Assembly: GCA_013813345.1 (NCBI GenBank)
Contig: JACCRW010000128.1
Location: 1 to 21,564 of the forward strand
DNA from: Actinomycetota bacterium
GTDB taxonomy: Bacteria; Actinomycetota; Thermoleophilia; Gaiellales; Gaiellaceae
Reading direction: 5' to 3'
Length of the DNA: 21,564 bases
Position numbers and translations under genes: made by a program. Shown in pieces: positions 1 through 6,550 of this stretch. The notes under the pieces were generated by a model. The model worked only from the letters and a program-made list of their open reading frames with translations. It was not told the origin of the DNA and made no database searches. Positions within the stretch are counted from its first letter, which is position 1. Each line of letters opens with the position of its first letter.

Positions 1-644
1 CGCGCATCGTGGAGCGCGAGCGCACCGCAGGCGGCGGAGGCAGCGGTCGCGTTGATCAGCGCGAGCCCATCCTTTGGCGCAAGCGCGAGCGGAGCGAGCC
101 CCGCCCGCGCGAGCGCCTCGCGGGCGGGGAGCACGCTCCCCCTGCTCTGGGCCTCGCCCTCGCCGATGAGCGCGAGCCCGATGTGCGCCAGCACGCAGAG
201 GTCGCCGGCGCCGGTCGATCCGATTCCTGGAACGACTGGCTCGACGTGCGCGTTCAGCGCCGCCACGAGAGCCTGGGCGACCGCAGGACGCGCGCCCGAG
301 CCGCCGCACGCGATCCCGTTCGCCCGCACGAGCATCGCTGCGCGCACCGCGTCCGCAGGCAGCCGCGGCCCGACCGCGTTCGCGCGGCCGCGGATCGTGT
401 GCAGGGAGACGTCGGCCAGCGCGTCCTCGGAGACCCGAATCCCGACCCGGGCACCGAGGCCGGTCGTCAGTCCGTAGGCCTCGCGTCCCTCGGCGAGATA
501 GCGCTCGACGACCGCCCGCCCGGCCTCGATGCGCGCGATCGCATCCGAATGGAGCGCGACGAGGGTGCGCTCGCGCGCCACGCTGACGATCGACTCGAGC
601 GCCAGCCCGTGGCCTGTCAGCTCGAGCTCGGGTTCCGGGGGCAC
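1..644 (-). CDS. HAL/PAL-family lyase-like protein lacking the MIO serine (partial, C-terminus beyond left edge)
   Basis: About 214 N-terminal residues of a protein of the histidine/phenylalanine ammonia-lyase family (usually about 500 residues). Visible family landmarks are the Tyr-Gly-Leu-Thr-Thr-Gly motif (Tyr57, equivalent to the HAL catalytic Tyr), an RANG block near residue 107, and LAPKDGLALIN (Asn198, equivalent to the active-site Asn). The segment that normally reads GS-x-G-ASG-DL reads GSTGAGDL here (residues 142-149, bases 198-221). It is one residue short, and the serine that becomes the dehydroalanine of the MIO group is missing. A normal ammonia-lyase reaction is therefore unlikely. 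The start is GTG at 644; there is no good Shine-Dalgarno sequence and no earlier in-frame ATG, GTG or TTG nearby. It is divergent from the mu-crystallin-like gene with an 18-base gap. Family assignment is firm; substrate and activity are unknown. It could be a MIO-independent lyase or a non-catalytic partner of the second HAL-like protein at 6551. Confidence 0.85.
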   Translation of the reverse strand, partial: MPPEPELELTGHGLALESIVSVARERTLVALHSDAIARIEAGRAVVERYLAEGREAYGLTTGLGARVGIRVSEDALADVSLHTIRGRANAVGPRLPADAVRAAMLVRANGIACGGSGARPAVAQALVAALNAHVEPVVPGIGSTGAGDLCVLAHIGLALIGEGEAQSRGSVLPAREALARAGLAPLALAPKDGLALINATAASAACGALALHDA

Positions 645-656
645 GCTTCTTCGCTG

Positions 657-665
657 TGGTATATG
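657..665 (+). promoter_or_regulatory. Possible extended -10 promoter element
   Basis: TGGTATATG has the TGn-TATAxx form of an extended -10 site and sits six bases before GTG 672. If used, it would make a leaderless transcript starting at GTG 672 of the mu-crystallin-like gene. No convincing -35 hexamer is visible, so this is tentative. Confidence 0.25.
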
Positions 666-1673
666 CGGGGCGTGGAGCCGCTCGACCTTACCTGGCTCGG
701 CGAGGCGGACGTCGAGCGCGTCGGCCTCACGGACGACGAGATCCTCGCCGCGGTCGAATCCGGCCTCCTTGCGCAGGCCAAGGGCCAGACGGTGATCGAG
801 CCGCGCGTTCATCTCGAGCCGGATCCCGCGCTCAAGGGGCACTTCAACGTCCTCCGCGCCTACGTCGCGCCGCTCGGCCTCGCGGGGGTCAAGGTCGTCG
901 GCGACTACGTCGAGAACTACCGGCTCGGGCTTCCGTCCGAGCTCGGCCTGCTCTGCCTCTTCGACGCGAGCACCGGCGCTCCGGTGGCCGTGCTCGCTGC
1001 CGCGGCGATCACGGAGATGCGGACCGGCGCGCTGACGGCGCTCGGCGCCCGCTACCTCGCCCGTCGGGACGCACGGATCCTCGGGCACGTGGGCGCACGC
1101 GGCACCGCCTACTGGAACGTTCGGTTTCTCGACCACCTCTTCGACTTCGCGGAGATCCGCGTCCACTCGCGCCGGCCGGAGAGCCGCGAGGCGTTCGCGG
1201 AGCGGCTTGCAGCGGATCTCGGCAAGCCCGTCGTCGCGGCCGAGAGCTGGGAGGAGTGCCTGCGCGGCGCGGACGTGATGGTCGAGGCGTCGCGGCTCGA
1301 GCGGCCGGCGCCCCACCTGCTCACGGAGTGGGTCGAGCCGGGCTGCCTCGTCGTTCCCTACGGGACGATGAGCGCGGTCGAGCTCTCGCTCACCGACGTG
1401 ATGGACAAGGTCGTCGTCGACGACTGGGGCCAGGCGCGGGCGGGGAAGCTCGGCGCGCTACGGGCGCACGTCGACGCGGGACGACTGAGCGAGGAGACGC
1501 TCTACGGCGAGCTCTGCGAGGTCGTGGCCGGCCAGAAACCCGGGCGCGAGTCTGACGAGGAGCGGATCCTCTTCTGGCACCGCGGCCTCAGCTCGAGCGA
1601 CGTCGCGCTCGGCCACGCGATCCTCGAGCGAGCGCGGAGCCTCGGGCTCGGGCAACAGCTGAGGGTTCTCTAG
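663..1673 (+). CDS. Ornithine cyclodeaminase / mu-crystallin family protein
   Basis: A 336-residue protein of the OCD/mu-crystallin family, NAD(P)-binding Rossmann enzymes that act as ornithine cyclodeaminases, ketimine reductases, alanine dehydrogenases or amino-acid condensing dehydrogenases. Supporting landmarks are the GVKVVGDYVENYRLGLPSE block with the family Lys, the FDASTGAPVA and AAAITEMRTGALTALG blocks, a Rossmann turn, and the C-terminal ILFWHRGLSSSDVALGHAI segment. The dinucleotide turn reads GHVGARGTAY rather than the usual GxGxQA pattern. Cofactor use is therefore plausible but not certain. I start at ATG 663. GTG 672 is a real alternative: TGGTATATG at 657-665 looks like an extended -10 element, and transcription would then begin almost at 672, giving a leaderless message. 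The open frame continues upstream of 663 but overlaps the divergent HAL-like gene and is not protein-like. The stop overlaps the convergent amidotransferase stop by four bases (CTAG). The exact reaction cannot be named. Confidence 0.85.
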   Translation: MRGVEPLDLTWLGEADVERVGLTDDEILAAVESGLLAQAKGQTVIEPRVHLEPDPALKGHFNVLRAYVAPLGLAGVKVVGDYVENYRLGLPSELGLLCLFDASTGAPVAVLAAAAITEMRTGALTALGARYLARRDARILGHVGARGTAYWNVRFLDHLFDFAEIRVHSRRPESREAFAERLAADLGKPVVAAESWEECLRGADVMVEASRLERPAPHLLTEWVEPGCLVVPYGTMSAVELSLTDVMDKVVVDDWGQARAGKLGALRAHVDAGRLSEETLYGELCEVVAGQKPGRESDEERILFWHRGLSSSDVALGHAILERARSLGLGQQLRVL

Positions 1674-2275
1674 CGCTCACGCGCGAGCTCGAAGAAGTTT
1701 TCCAGGACGATCCGACCCGCCGGGTGCTCGTCGGTCGCCCGCTCGGGATGGAACTGCGTGCCCCAGAAGCCGAGCGAGTCGGAGGCGATCGCCTGGATCC
1801 GGGATTGCGGGCTCGAGGCCAGGATCCGGAACCCCTGGGGCAGGACCGTGATCTCGTCCGTGTGGCTCTGGTAGACGGTGACCCGCTCCGGCAGCCCGCG
1901 GAAGAGCCCACTGCCCTCGGTGACCTCGATCGGAAGGAAGCCTCGCTCGGCTTCGGCCGCATGCTCGATTTCGCCGCCCGCGCACTGGGCGAGGAGCTGC
2001 ATCCCGGCGCAGATCCCGAGCACCGGCCGGCCGCAGCCGGCGGCGAAGTCCCGCAGCCGCCCGAGCTCGGACGCGTCGTGCTCGGCCCAGGGTGAATCGG
2101 AGCCGCTGAAGACGACGGCGTCGGAGTCGCAGAAGGCCGCGCGATCCGCGTAGTGGACGACCGTTGGCGGCGTCCCGGCCAGCTCCTCGAGGAGCTGCGC
2201 CGTGCGCTCGTAGCGCCGCTGCCGCTCGGCGTTCAAGTAGCGGGTGTGCTCGGTGACGACGAAGAGGACGTTCAC
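1670..2275 (-). CDS. Class I glutamine amidotransferase (stand-alone GATase1 domain)
   Basis: A 201-residue stand-alone GATase1 domain like the glutaminase half of GMP synthase. The nucleophile elbow GICAGMQL places the catalytic Cys at 89, and GTQFHPE supplies His176 and Glu178, completing the triad. These enzymes hydrolyse glutamine to release ammonia for a partner, or cleave gamma-glutamyl bonds. No synthetase domain is fused to it and none is recognisable beside it. The partner or substrate is therefore unknown, and a gamma-glutamyl hydrolase role is possible. The start is GTG 2275, just before the VNVLFVV first strand. An in-frame extension to 2455 would run through the divergent amidohydrolase gene and looks non-coding. 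Its stop overlaps the convergent mu-crystallin-like stop by four bases. It is divergent from the amidohydrolase across 46 bases. Confidence 0.85.
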   Translation of the reverse strand: MNVLFVVTEHTRYLNAERQRRYERTAQLLEELAGTPPTVVHYADRAAFCDSDAVVFSGSDSPWAEHDASELGRLRDFAAGCGRPVLGICAGMQLLAQCAGGEIEHAAEAERGFLPIEVTEGSGLFRGLPERVTVYQSHTDEITVLPQGFRILASSPQSRIQAIASDSLGFWGTQFHPERATDEHPAGRIVLENFFELARER

Positions 2276-2321
2276 GACAGTCGGGCGAACGTACCAGCCG
2301 CGGAAGGAGATAATCGTTCGC

Positions 2322-3164
2322 ATGCCCGCGTACGACGTGCACCAGCACCTGTGGCCCGAGGCGTTGATCGAGGCGCTTCGGGCGCGCAGCGAGCGGCCCC
2401 GGCTGCGCGGGAACACGCTTGAGCTCGCGTCGGGCGACTGGGAGATCGACCTCACCGCCCATGCTCTCGAGGCGCGGCTCGCGCTGCTCGACCGCGACGA
2501 GCTCGACGTCGCCGTGATCTCGTGCGCGCCGACGCTCGAGCCCGACGAGGACCTGATCGACGCCTACCACGAGGGAATACTCGAGCTCGTCGCAGCGGCC
2601 GGCGGACGTCTGCAGGCGCTCTCCTGCGGCACGGTCCGCGAAGGCTTCGTCGGCGCCTGCGTGGGCGCGGAGGCGCTCGCCGACCTGGCCGAGCTGATGC
2701 CGCTCCTCAGCGAGCTCGAGCGCCGGGGATCGGTGCTCTTCGTACATCCAGGGCCGGCCGAGGCACCGTACGGCGCGCCTGCGTGGTGGCCGGCGGTCGT
2801 CGGCTACACGGCGCAGATGCAAGCCGCCTATGCGGCGTGGCTGGCTCAGGGCGCCGGCGCCTGGCCGAAGCTCAACGTCGTCTTCGCGATCCTGGCAGGC
2901 GGCGCTCCGTTCCAGCTCGAGCGGCTTGCCTCGCGCGGCGTCGACTCGCGGAGCGTGCTCGAGGCGAACATCTACCTCGACACGGCGTCCTACGGCGACC
3001 GGGCGCTCGAGCTCTCGCTCGCCACCTACGGCGTGGGGCGGCTCCTCTACGGCAGCGATCTGCCAGTGATCGATTCCGAGGCGACCTTGCGTTCCGTCCG
3101 GGGTTTCGGGCAGGCTGTGGCTGACGCTGTGTGTCGGGACAACCCCGGGCGTCTCTTCGGATGA
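2322..3164 (+). CDS. Amidohydrolase_2-type metal-dependent hydrolase (ACMSD-like fold)
   Basis: A 280-residue TIM-barrel amidohydrolase. The metal-binding HxH of strand 1 is DVHQHLWP (His7, His9), the strand-5 His is in LFVHPGP (His142), and the strand-8 Asp is in YGSDLPV (Asp246). The position that is usually His in a HGG-type motif reads AILAGGAPF, with Ala192 where the His should be, so one conserved His is lost. Related enzymes are decarboxylases, lactonases or hydrolases of small ring and amide compounds. The start is ATG 2322 with AAGGAG at 2304-2309; spacing is 12 bases, a little long. The end shares ATGA with the cysteine-dioxygenase-like gene, so the two are translationally coupled and probably act on the same pathway. 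The substrate cannot be named. Confidence 0.85.
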   Translation: MPAYDVHQHLWPEALIEALRARSERPRLRGNTLELASGDWEIDLTAHALEARLALLDRDELDVAVISCAPTLEPDEDLIDAYHEGILELVAAAGGRLQALSCGTVREGFVGACVGAEALADLAELMPLLSELERRGSVLFVHPGPAEAPYGAPAWWPAVVGYTAQMQAAYAAWLAQGAGAWPKLNVVFAILAGGAPFQLERLASRGVDSRSVLEANIYLDTASYGDRALELSLATYGVGRLLYGSDLPVIDSEATLRSVRGFGQAVADAVCRDNPGRLFG

Positions 3165-3751
3165 CAGAACTTCGCGACTGGATCTACGCACGGGTCGCGG
3201 CCGGCGAGAATCTCTCCCGGCTGCAGCTTGCCGACCTTGCGGTCGCCCTCGGACGGGAGCCCCGGTTCTGGGCGGAGCACGTCCGCCACGATCCGAACAC
3301 ACGCTACTTCCATCAGCTCTACCGCGACCTCAACGTCGACGTCTGGCTGATCTGCTGGCTCGACGCCCAGGACACGGGCTATCACGACCACGATCTCTCA
3401 TCGGGCGCCGTCTACGTGGTCGAGGGCGCCCTCTGCGAGGACTACTTCTACCGCGATGCCGGCGGCTGGATCAACGTGGAGACGCGTGCGCGGCCGGCCG
3501 GAGAGGTCTTCGACTTCGACGGCTCCTCCATCCACGGGATGCGGCACTCCGCCGGGCCGCCCGCCTCGTCGATCCACGTCTACTCGCCGGCGCTCTGGCG
3601 GATGGGCTACTACGAGCCCGGCGAGGGCGGGCTCCGGCGCACGTCGATCACCTACGCCGACGAGATGGCCGGCGGCGGCCACGCGCATCCCGATGCGCTG
3701 GTCGCGGGCGAGTCCGCCCGGCCGCTCGAGCCTGCGAGCGCAGGCGAGTAA
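3161..3751 (+). CDS. Cysteine dioxygenase family cupin (thiol dioxygenase-like)
   Basis: A 196-residue cupin of the cysteine dioxygenase type, non-heme iron enzymes that oxidise a thiol (cysteine, 3-mercaptopropionate and similar) to a sulfinate. The 3-His iron site is visible as TGYHDHDLSSGAVYVVEG (His75, His77) and His125 in SSIHGMRH. SSIHVYSP (His139, Tyr141) matches the conserved His/Tyr pair near the substrate. The mammalian Cys of the Cys-Tyr crosslink is Gly here (SSGAVYV), as in most bacterial members. ATG 3161 overlaps the amidohydrolase stop in ATGA, so translation is coupled. The residue set fits a thiol dioxygenase, but the substrate need not be cysteine. A distant cupin of another function cannot be excluded. 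Confidence 0.8.
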   Translation: MTELRDWIYARVAAGENLSRLQLADLAVALGREPRFWAEHVRHDPNTRYFHQLYRDLNVDVWLICWLDAQDTGYHDHDLSSGAVYVVEGALCEDYFYRDAGGWINVETRARPAGEVFDFDGSSIHGMRHSAGPPASSIHVYSPALWRMGYYEPGEGGLRRTSITYADEMAGGGHAHPDALVAGESARPLEPASAGE

Positions 3752-3768
3752 CGGGACCGAGACAGGGT

Positions 3769-3942
3769 CTACGGTGGGGCCCGCGTCTTGTAGTCGGCCC
3801 ACGAGTGCGACTCCAGGAAGGCGTTCTCGTCGTCGGCGCTCGGTTGAACGTCGCCCCAGGCGCTCGCGAGCACGTACTGGTGAGCGTCGATCAGCCGTTT
3901 TGCCTGGGCCACGGCGCGCTTGTTGACCGAGTACGAGGCCAT
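3769..3942 (-). CDS. Short conserved hypothetical protein, apparently C-terminally truncated
   Basis: A 57-residue product starting MASYSVNK and running through QPSADDENAFLESHSW to a stop after ADYKTRAPP. From memory it matches the N-terminal half of a roughly 110-residue actinobacterial protein of unknown function that starts similarly and continues, after SW-x-x-Y, with a WHLGLTEGA-like segment and a second half. That second half is absent here. The stop lies 17 bases from the end of the convergent dioxygenase gene, so there is no room for it. Start choice is ATG 3942, with GGAG only three bases upstream; ATG 3951 would add three residues. It lies just downstream of the M20 gene on the same strand. 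It may be a decayed remnant or a natural short form. Confidence 0.55.
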   Translation of the reverse strand: MASYSVNKRAVAQAKRLIDAHQYVLASAWGDVQPSADDENAFLESHSWADYKTRAPP

Positions 3943-3972
3943 GGGCTCCATTCTGCCGAATCGTCGACGCGT

Positions 3973-5277
3973 TCAGCCGGAGCCGCAGAAGCGCATCGCG
4001 GCGAGGGCCACCGCCCGCGCGCAGTCGACGAGATCGCGGACGGCGACCCACTCGTCAACGGTATGAGCGGCCTCGATCGGGCCGGGGCCGAAGCAGATGC
4101 AGGGCGTGCCGGCGAGGTGCGTGTAGGTGGCGCCGTCGTGCCAGGAGTTCATCCCTGCGACCTGTCCCGGCCGGCTAGCGTCGTGGGTGGCGGCGAGCAT
4201 CGTCTGGACAATCGGTTCGTCCGGCGAGATCTCGGCGGCGGGGACGTCCGTCGCCCACGCGATCTGCGGTGGATTCTCGGCCAGCCACGGATCCGCGAGC
4301 GCGGCGCGCGCAACCTGCTCCTCGAGCTCCCGCTCGACGGCGTTCCCCCAGCCCGCCTCGTCCGCCTGGGCCGGCAGATAGGCGACGTGGTAGGAGATCG
4401 AGCAGGAGGCGGGATAGCTGACGATCCACTCGCCCCCGGCGACCAGCGTCGGCACGATCTCACCGGGCGCAAGGTAGGGGTGCTGGTTGTCGGCCCGGGT
4501 CTGCCACTCCTCCTCCAGCCGCCGGAGCGCCTCCTGGACGAGCGCCGCCTTCTCTATCGCGTTGACCGCGCCGCCCTCGCGCCAGTGCGGCTGGGGTAGC
4601 CCGGCGTGGCCGGGCCGGCCGGCGACCGTGATCGTCGGCATCAGGCTGCCGCGGCAGGCCACCCAGACGTCGAAGCCCGAGGGCTCCGTGACGATCCCGA
4701 CGTCGGCGCCGACGCCGTGGGCGACCGAGGCGACGCCTCCGGCGCCGGTCGATTCCTCGTCCGTGACCGTGTTGACGAGCAGGTCGCCGTCGAGCCGGAC
4801 GCCGAGTCGCGCCAGTGTCTCAGCCGCGAATGTCATCGCCGCGACGCCGCCCTTCATGTCCACGGCTCCCCGCCCGTAGAGCCGCCCGTCGCGGACGACG
4901 GGCGTGTGCGGATCGCTCGTCCAGCGCTCGCGCGGCTCGACCGAGACGGCGTCGATATGGCCGTTCAAGAGCAAGCTGCGGCCGGTTCCGGTGCCGGGGA
5001 ACCGCGCGACGAGCTGGGGCCGCCCCTCGAAGGCGAGCCCGGGCGGCACGAGCCGGCTACCCGCCACGTCCTCGGGTGCCGGCTCCCAGATGTCGATTTC
5101 GGCGCCCACCGTTCCCAGGCGATCCCCCAGGTAGCGCTGCAACGCGGCCTCGTCGCGCGGCGGGTCGTCAGGCTCGCGGGCCGTGGTGTCGAAGCGGATC
5201 AGATCGCCTGCGAGCGCGACGAGGTCGTCGCTCCGCGCCTCGATCTCGGCGAGGACTCGCTCCTCGAGCGAGTTCAC
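3973..5277 (-). CDS. M20-family zinc metallohydrolase (ArgE/DapE-type deacylase or peptidase)
   Basis: A 434-residue M20 di-zinc hydrolase that removes an acyl, succinyl, formyl or similar group, or cleaves a small amide. Metal and catalytic residues are in place: LLLNGHIDAV (His107, Asp109), GRGAVDMKGG (bridging Asp140), TDEESTGAGG (Glu174 base and Glu175), VTEPSG (Glu198) and AAHTVDEW (His405). The lid/dimerisation domain lies around residues 205-330, with the characteristic GRPGHAGLPQ. The start is GTG 5277, which shares GTGA with the stop of the upstream aminotransferase, so the two are co-translated. Pairing a deacylase with a class III aminotransferase resembles acetylornithine-like chemistry: transaminate an N-acylated or omega-amino intermediate, then deacylate it. 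The true substrate is not evident, and general arginine synthesis is less likely because no other arg gene is nearby. Confidence 0.88.
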   Translation of the reverse strand: MNSLEERVLAEIEARSDDLVALAGDLIRFDTTAREPDDPPRDEAALQRYLGDRLGTVGAEIDIWEPAPEDVAGSRLVPPGLAFEGRPQLVARFPGTGTGRSLLLNGHIDAVSVEPRERWTSDPHTPVVRDGRLYGRGAVDMKGGVAAMTFAAETLARLGVRLDGDLLVNTVTDEESTGAGGVASVAHGVGADVGIVTEPSGFDVWVACRGSLMPTITVAGRPGHAGLPQPHWREGGAVNAIEKAALVQEALRRLEEEWQTRADNQHPYLAPGEIVPTLVAGGEWIVSYPASCSISYHVAYLPAQADEAGWGNAVERELEEQVARAALADPWLAENPPQIAWATDVPAAEISPDEPIVQTMLAATHDASRPGQVAGMNSWHDGATYTHLAGTPCICFGPGPIEAAHTVDEWVAVRDLVDCARAVALAAMRFCGSG

Positions 5278-6416
5278 GCGCCGGCGAAGGCGTCGAGGAA
5301 CCGCCGGACGTGCCCGCCGTCGAGGACGAGCGGCGGCGAGAGTCGCAGCGTCCGCGACTCCGGCCCGCAGGTCGAGACGATCACCTTTTGCTCGAGCAGG
5401 CGCTCACGCACCTGCGTCGCTGCCTCGGCAGAGGGGTAGTCGACGCCGATCATCAACCCGCGGCCGCGCGCCTTCGCGCCGAGGCGGAGCAGACCCTCGA
5501 GCAGCTCCGCCCCCCGGCCGGCGGCGTTCTCGACGAGAGACTCCTCCTCGAGCACGTCGAGCGTCGCGGCCGCCGCGGCGCAGCAGACGGGGTTGCCGCC
5601 GAACGTCGTCCCGTGCGCGCCCGGAGGCCAGGCGTCGAGCAGTACCGCCCGACCTACGAGCGCGCCCATCGGAAGCCCTGAGGCGATCCCCTTCCCGAGC
5701 GTGATCAGATCGGGCTCGACTCCGGCGTGCTCGCAGGCGAAGAGACGTCCGGTGCGACCGAAGCCGGACTGCACCTCGTCGGCCACGAGCAGGATCCCGT
5801 GCTCGTCGCAGAGCGAGCGCAGCCGGGGAAGAAAGTCGTCGGGCGGAACGACGTAGCCGCCTTCGCCGAGCACCGGCTCGACGATCATCGCAGCGACCTG
5901 CCGCGGCACGACCTGCTCGCGGAAGAGCTGCTCCAGCGCGGCGAACGTCGGCTCGGAGCTCTCGCGAGGATACGGCGCGGTGTAGACGCCGCCGGGCAGC
6001 GGCTCGTAGCCCGCCCGAAACCCGGCCTTCGAGGTCGAGATCGAGAGCGAGCCGAGCGTGCGGCCGTGGAAGCCGCCGCCGAAAGCGACGACGGCCGGTC
6101 GGCCCGAGGCAAAACGGACAAGCTTCAGCGCCGCCTCGACGGCCTCGGTTCCGCTGTTGGCGAAGAAGAGCTTCGCGTCCGTGATCGGGACGAGCGCACA
6201 GAGCCGCTCGGCGTAGCGGCTCGCCGCCTCGGTCGTGCCGACGGTCGAGACGTGCAGCAACCTCGCGGCCTGGTCACGGATCGCCTCGACCACGCTCGGG
6301 TGGCAGTGGCCCGTGTTCGTGACGCCGAAGCCGGAGACGAAGTCGAGGTAGCGCGCGCCGTCGGCCGCGATCAGCTCGGCGCCTTCTCCCGAGGCGAAGG
6401 CCAGGGGTGTCGCCAT
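5274..6416 (-). CDS. Class III PLP aminotransferase (GabT/ArgD-like)
   Basis: A 380-residue omega- or acetylornithine-type transaminase. Features in order: GARYLDFVSGFGVTNTGHCHP at residues 20-40, FANSGTEAVEAALK (phosphate-binding turn) at 85-98, GGFHGRT at 114-120, LLVADEVQSGFGRTG with the pyridine-nitrogen Asp213, and LITLGKGIASGLP with the Schiff-base Lys242. It transfers an amino group from an omega-amino or alpha-amino donor to a keto acid. ATG 6416 is the first start in frame, and the frame upstream has no usable start before a stop. The N-terminus is 20-40 residues shorter than typical GabT. There is no clear Shine-Dalgarno site. It is first gene of an operon with the M20 hydrolase (4-base overlap) and is divergent from the second HAL-like gene across 134 bases. 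The substrate is inferred only as amino-acid-like. Confidence 0.93.
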   Translation of the reverse strand: MATPLAFASGEGAELIAADGARYLDFVSGFGVTNTGHCHPSVVEAIRDQAARLLHVSTVGTTEAASRYAERLCALVPITDAKLFFANSGTEAVEAALKLVRFASGRPAVVAFGGGFHGRTLGSLSISTSKAGFRAGYEPLPGGVYTAPYPRESSEPTFAALEQLFREQVVPRQVAAMIVEPVLGEGGYVVPPDDFLPRLRSLCDEHGILLVADEVQSGFGRTGRLFACEHAGVEPDLITLGKGIASGLPMGALVGRAVLLDAWPPGAHGTTFGGNPVCCAAAAATLDVLEEESLVENAAGRGAELLEGLLRLGAKARGRGLMIGVDYPSAEAATQVRERLLEQKVIVSTCGPESRTLRLSPPLVLDGGHVRRFLDAFAGA

Positions 6417-6550
6417 CGCGACGGCGCGCGAGAGGCGGCCGCCGACACGCGGTGTCGGTTTGCTGCTGGGTGAGGACGTGGTCGCCGTGCAGCGATTCTA
6501 CGGCGGGCGCGCTGGGCTGCGGGCGCGCAGGGCCGTAGAGTAGGAATGGG
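6417..6550. promoter_or_regulatory. Divergent intergenic region between aminotransferase and HAL-like gene
   Basis: These 134 bases separate two outward-reading units and must hold both promoters. On the minus strand TAGAAT (bases 6495-6500) is a good -10 hexamer about 80 bases before the aminotransferase ATG. On the plus strand TAGAGT (6536-6541) could serve the HAL-like gene with a very short leader. Neither has a clear -35 partner. No operator repeat stands out. Confidence 0.35.

Noticed and set aside
9..662. N-terminal extension of about 218 residues to the mu-crystallin-like protein.
   Set aside because: It is antisense to the HAL-like gene, looks non-protein-like, and the OCD family begins at about residue 219 of that frame.
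1677..3302. A 541-codon open frame on the minus strand covering the amidotransferase, amidohydrolase and part of the dioxygenase region.
   Set aside because: The translation is low-complexity, Arg-rich and unlike any family, and it is antisense or out of frame to three genes with clear catalytic motifs. It is an artefact of high GC content.
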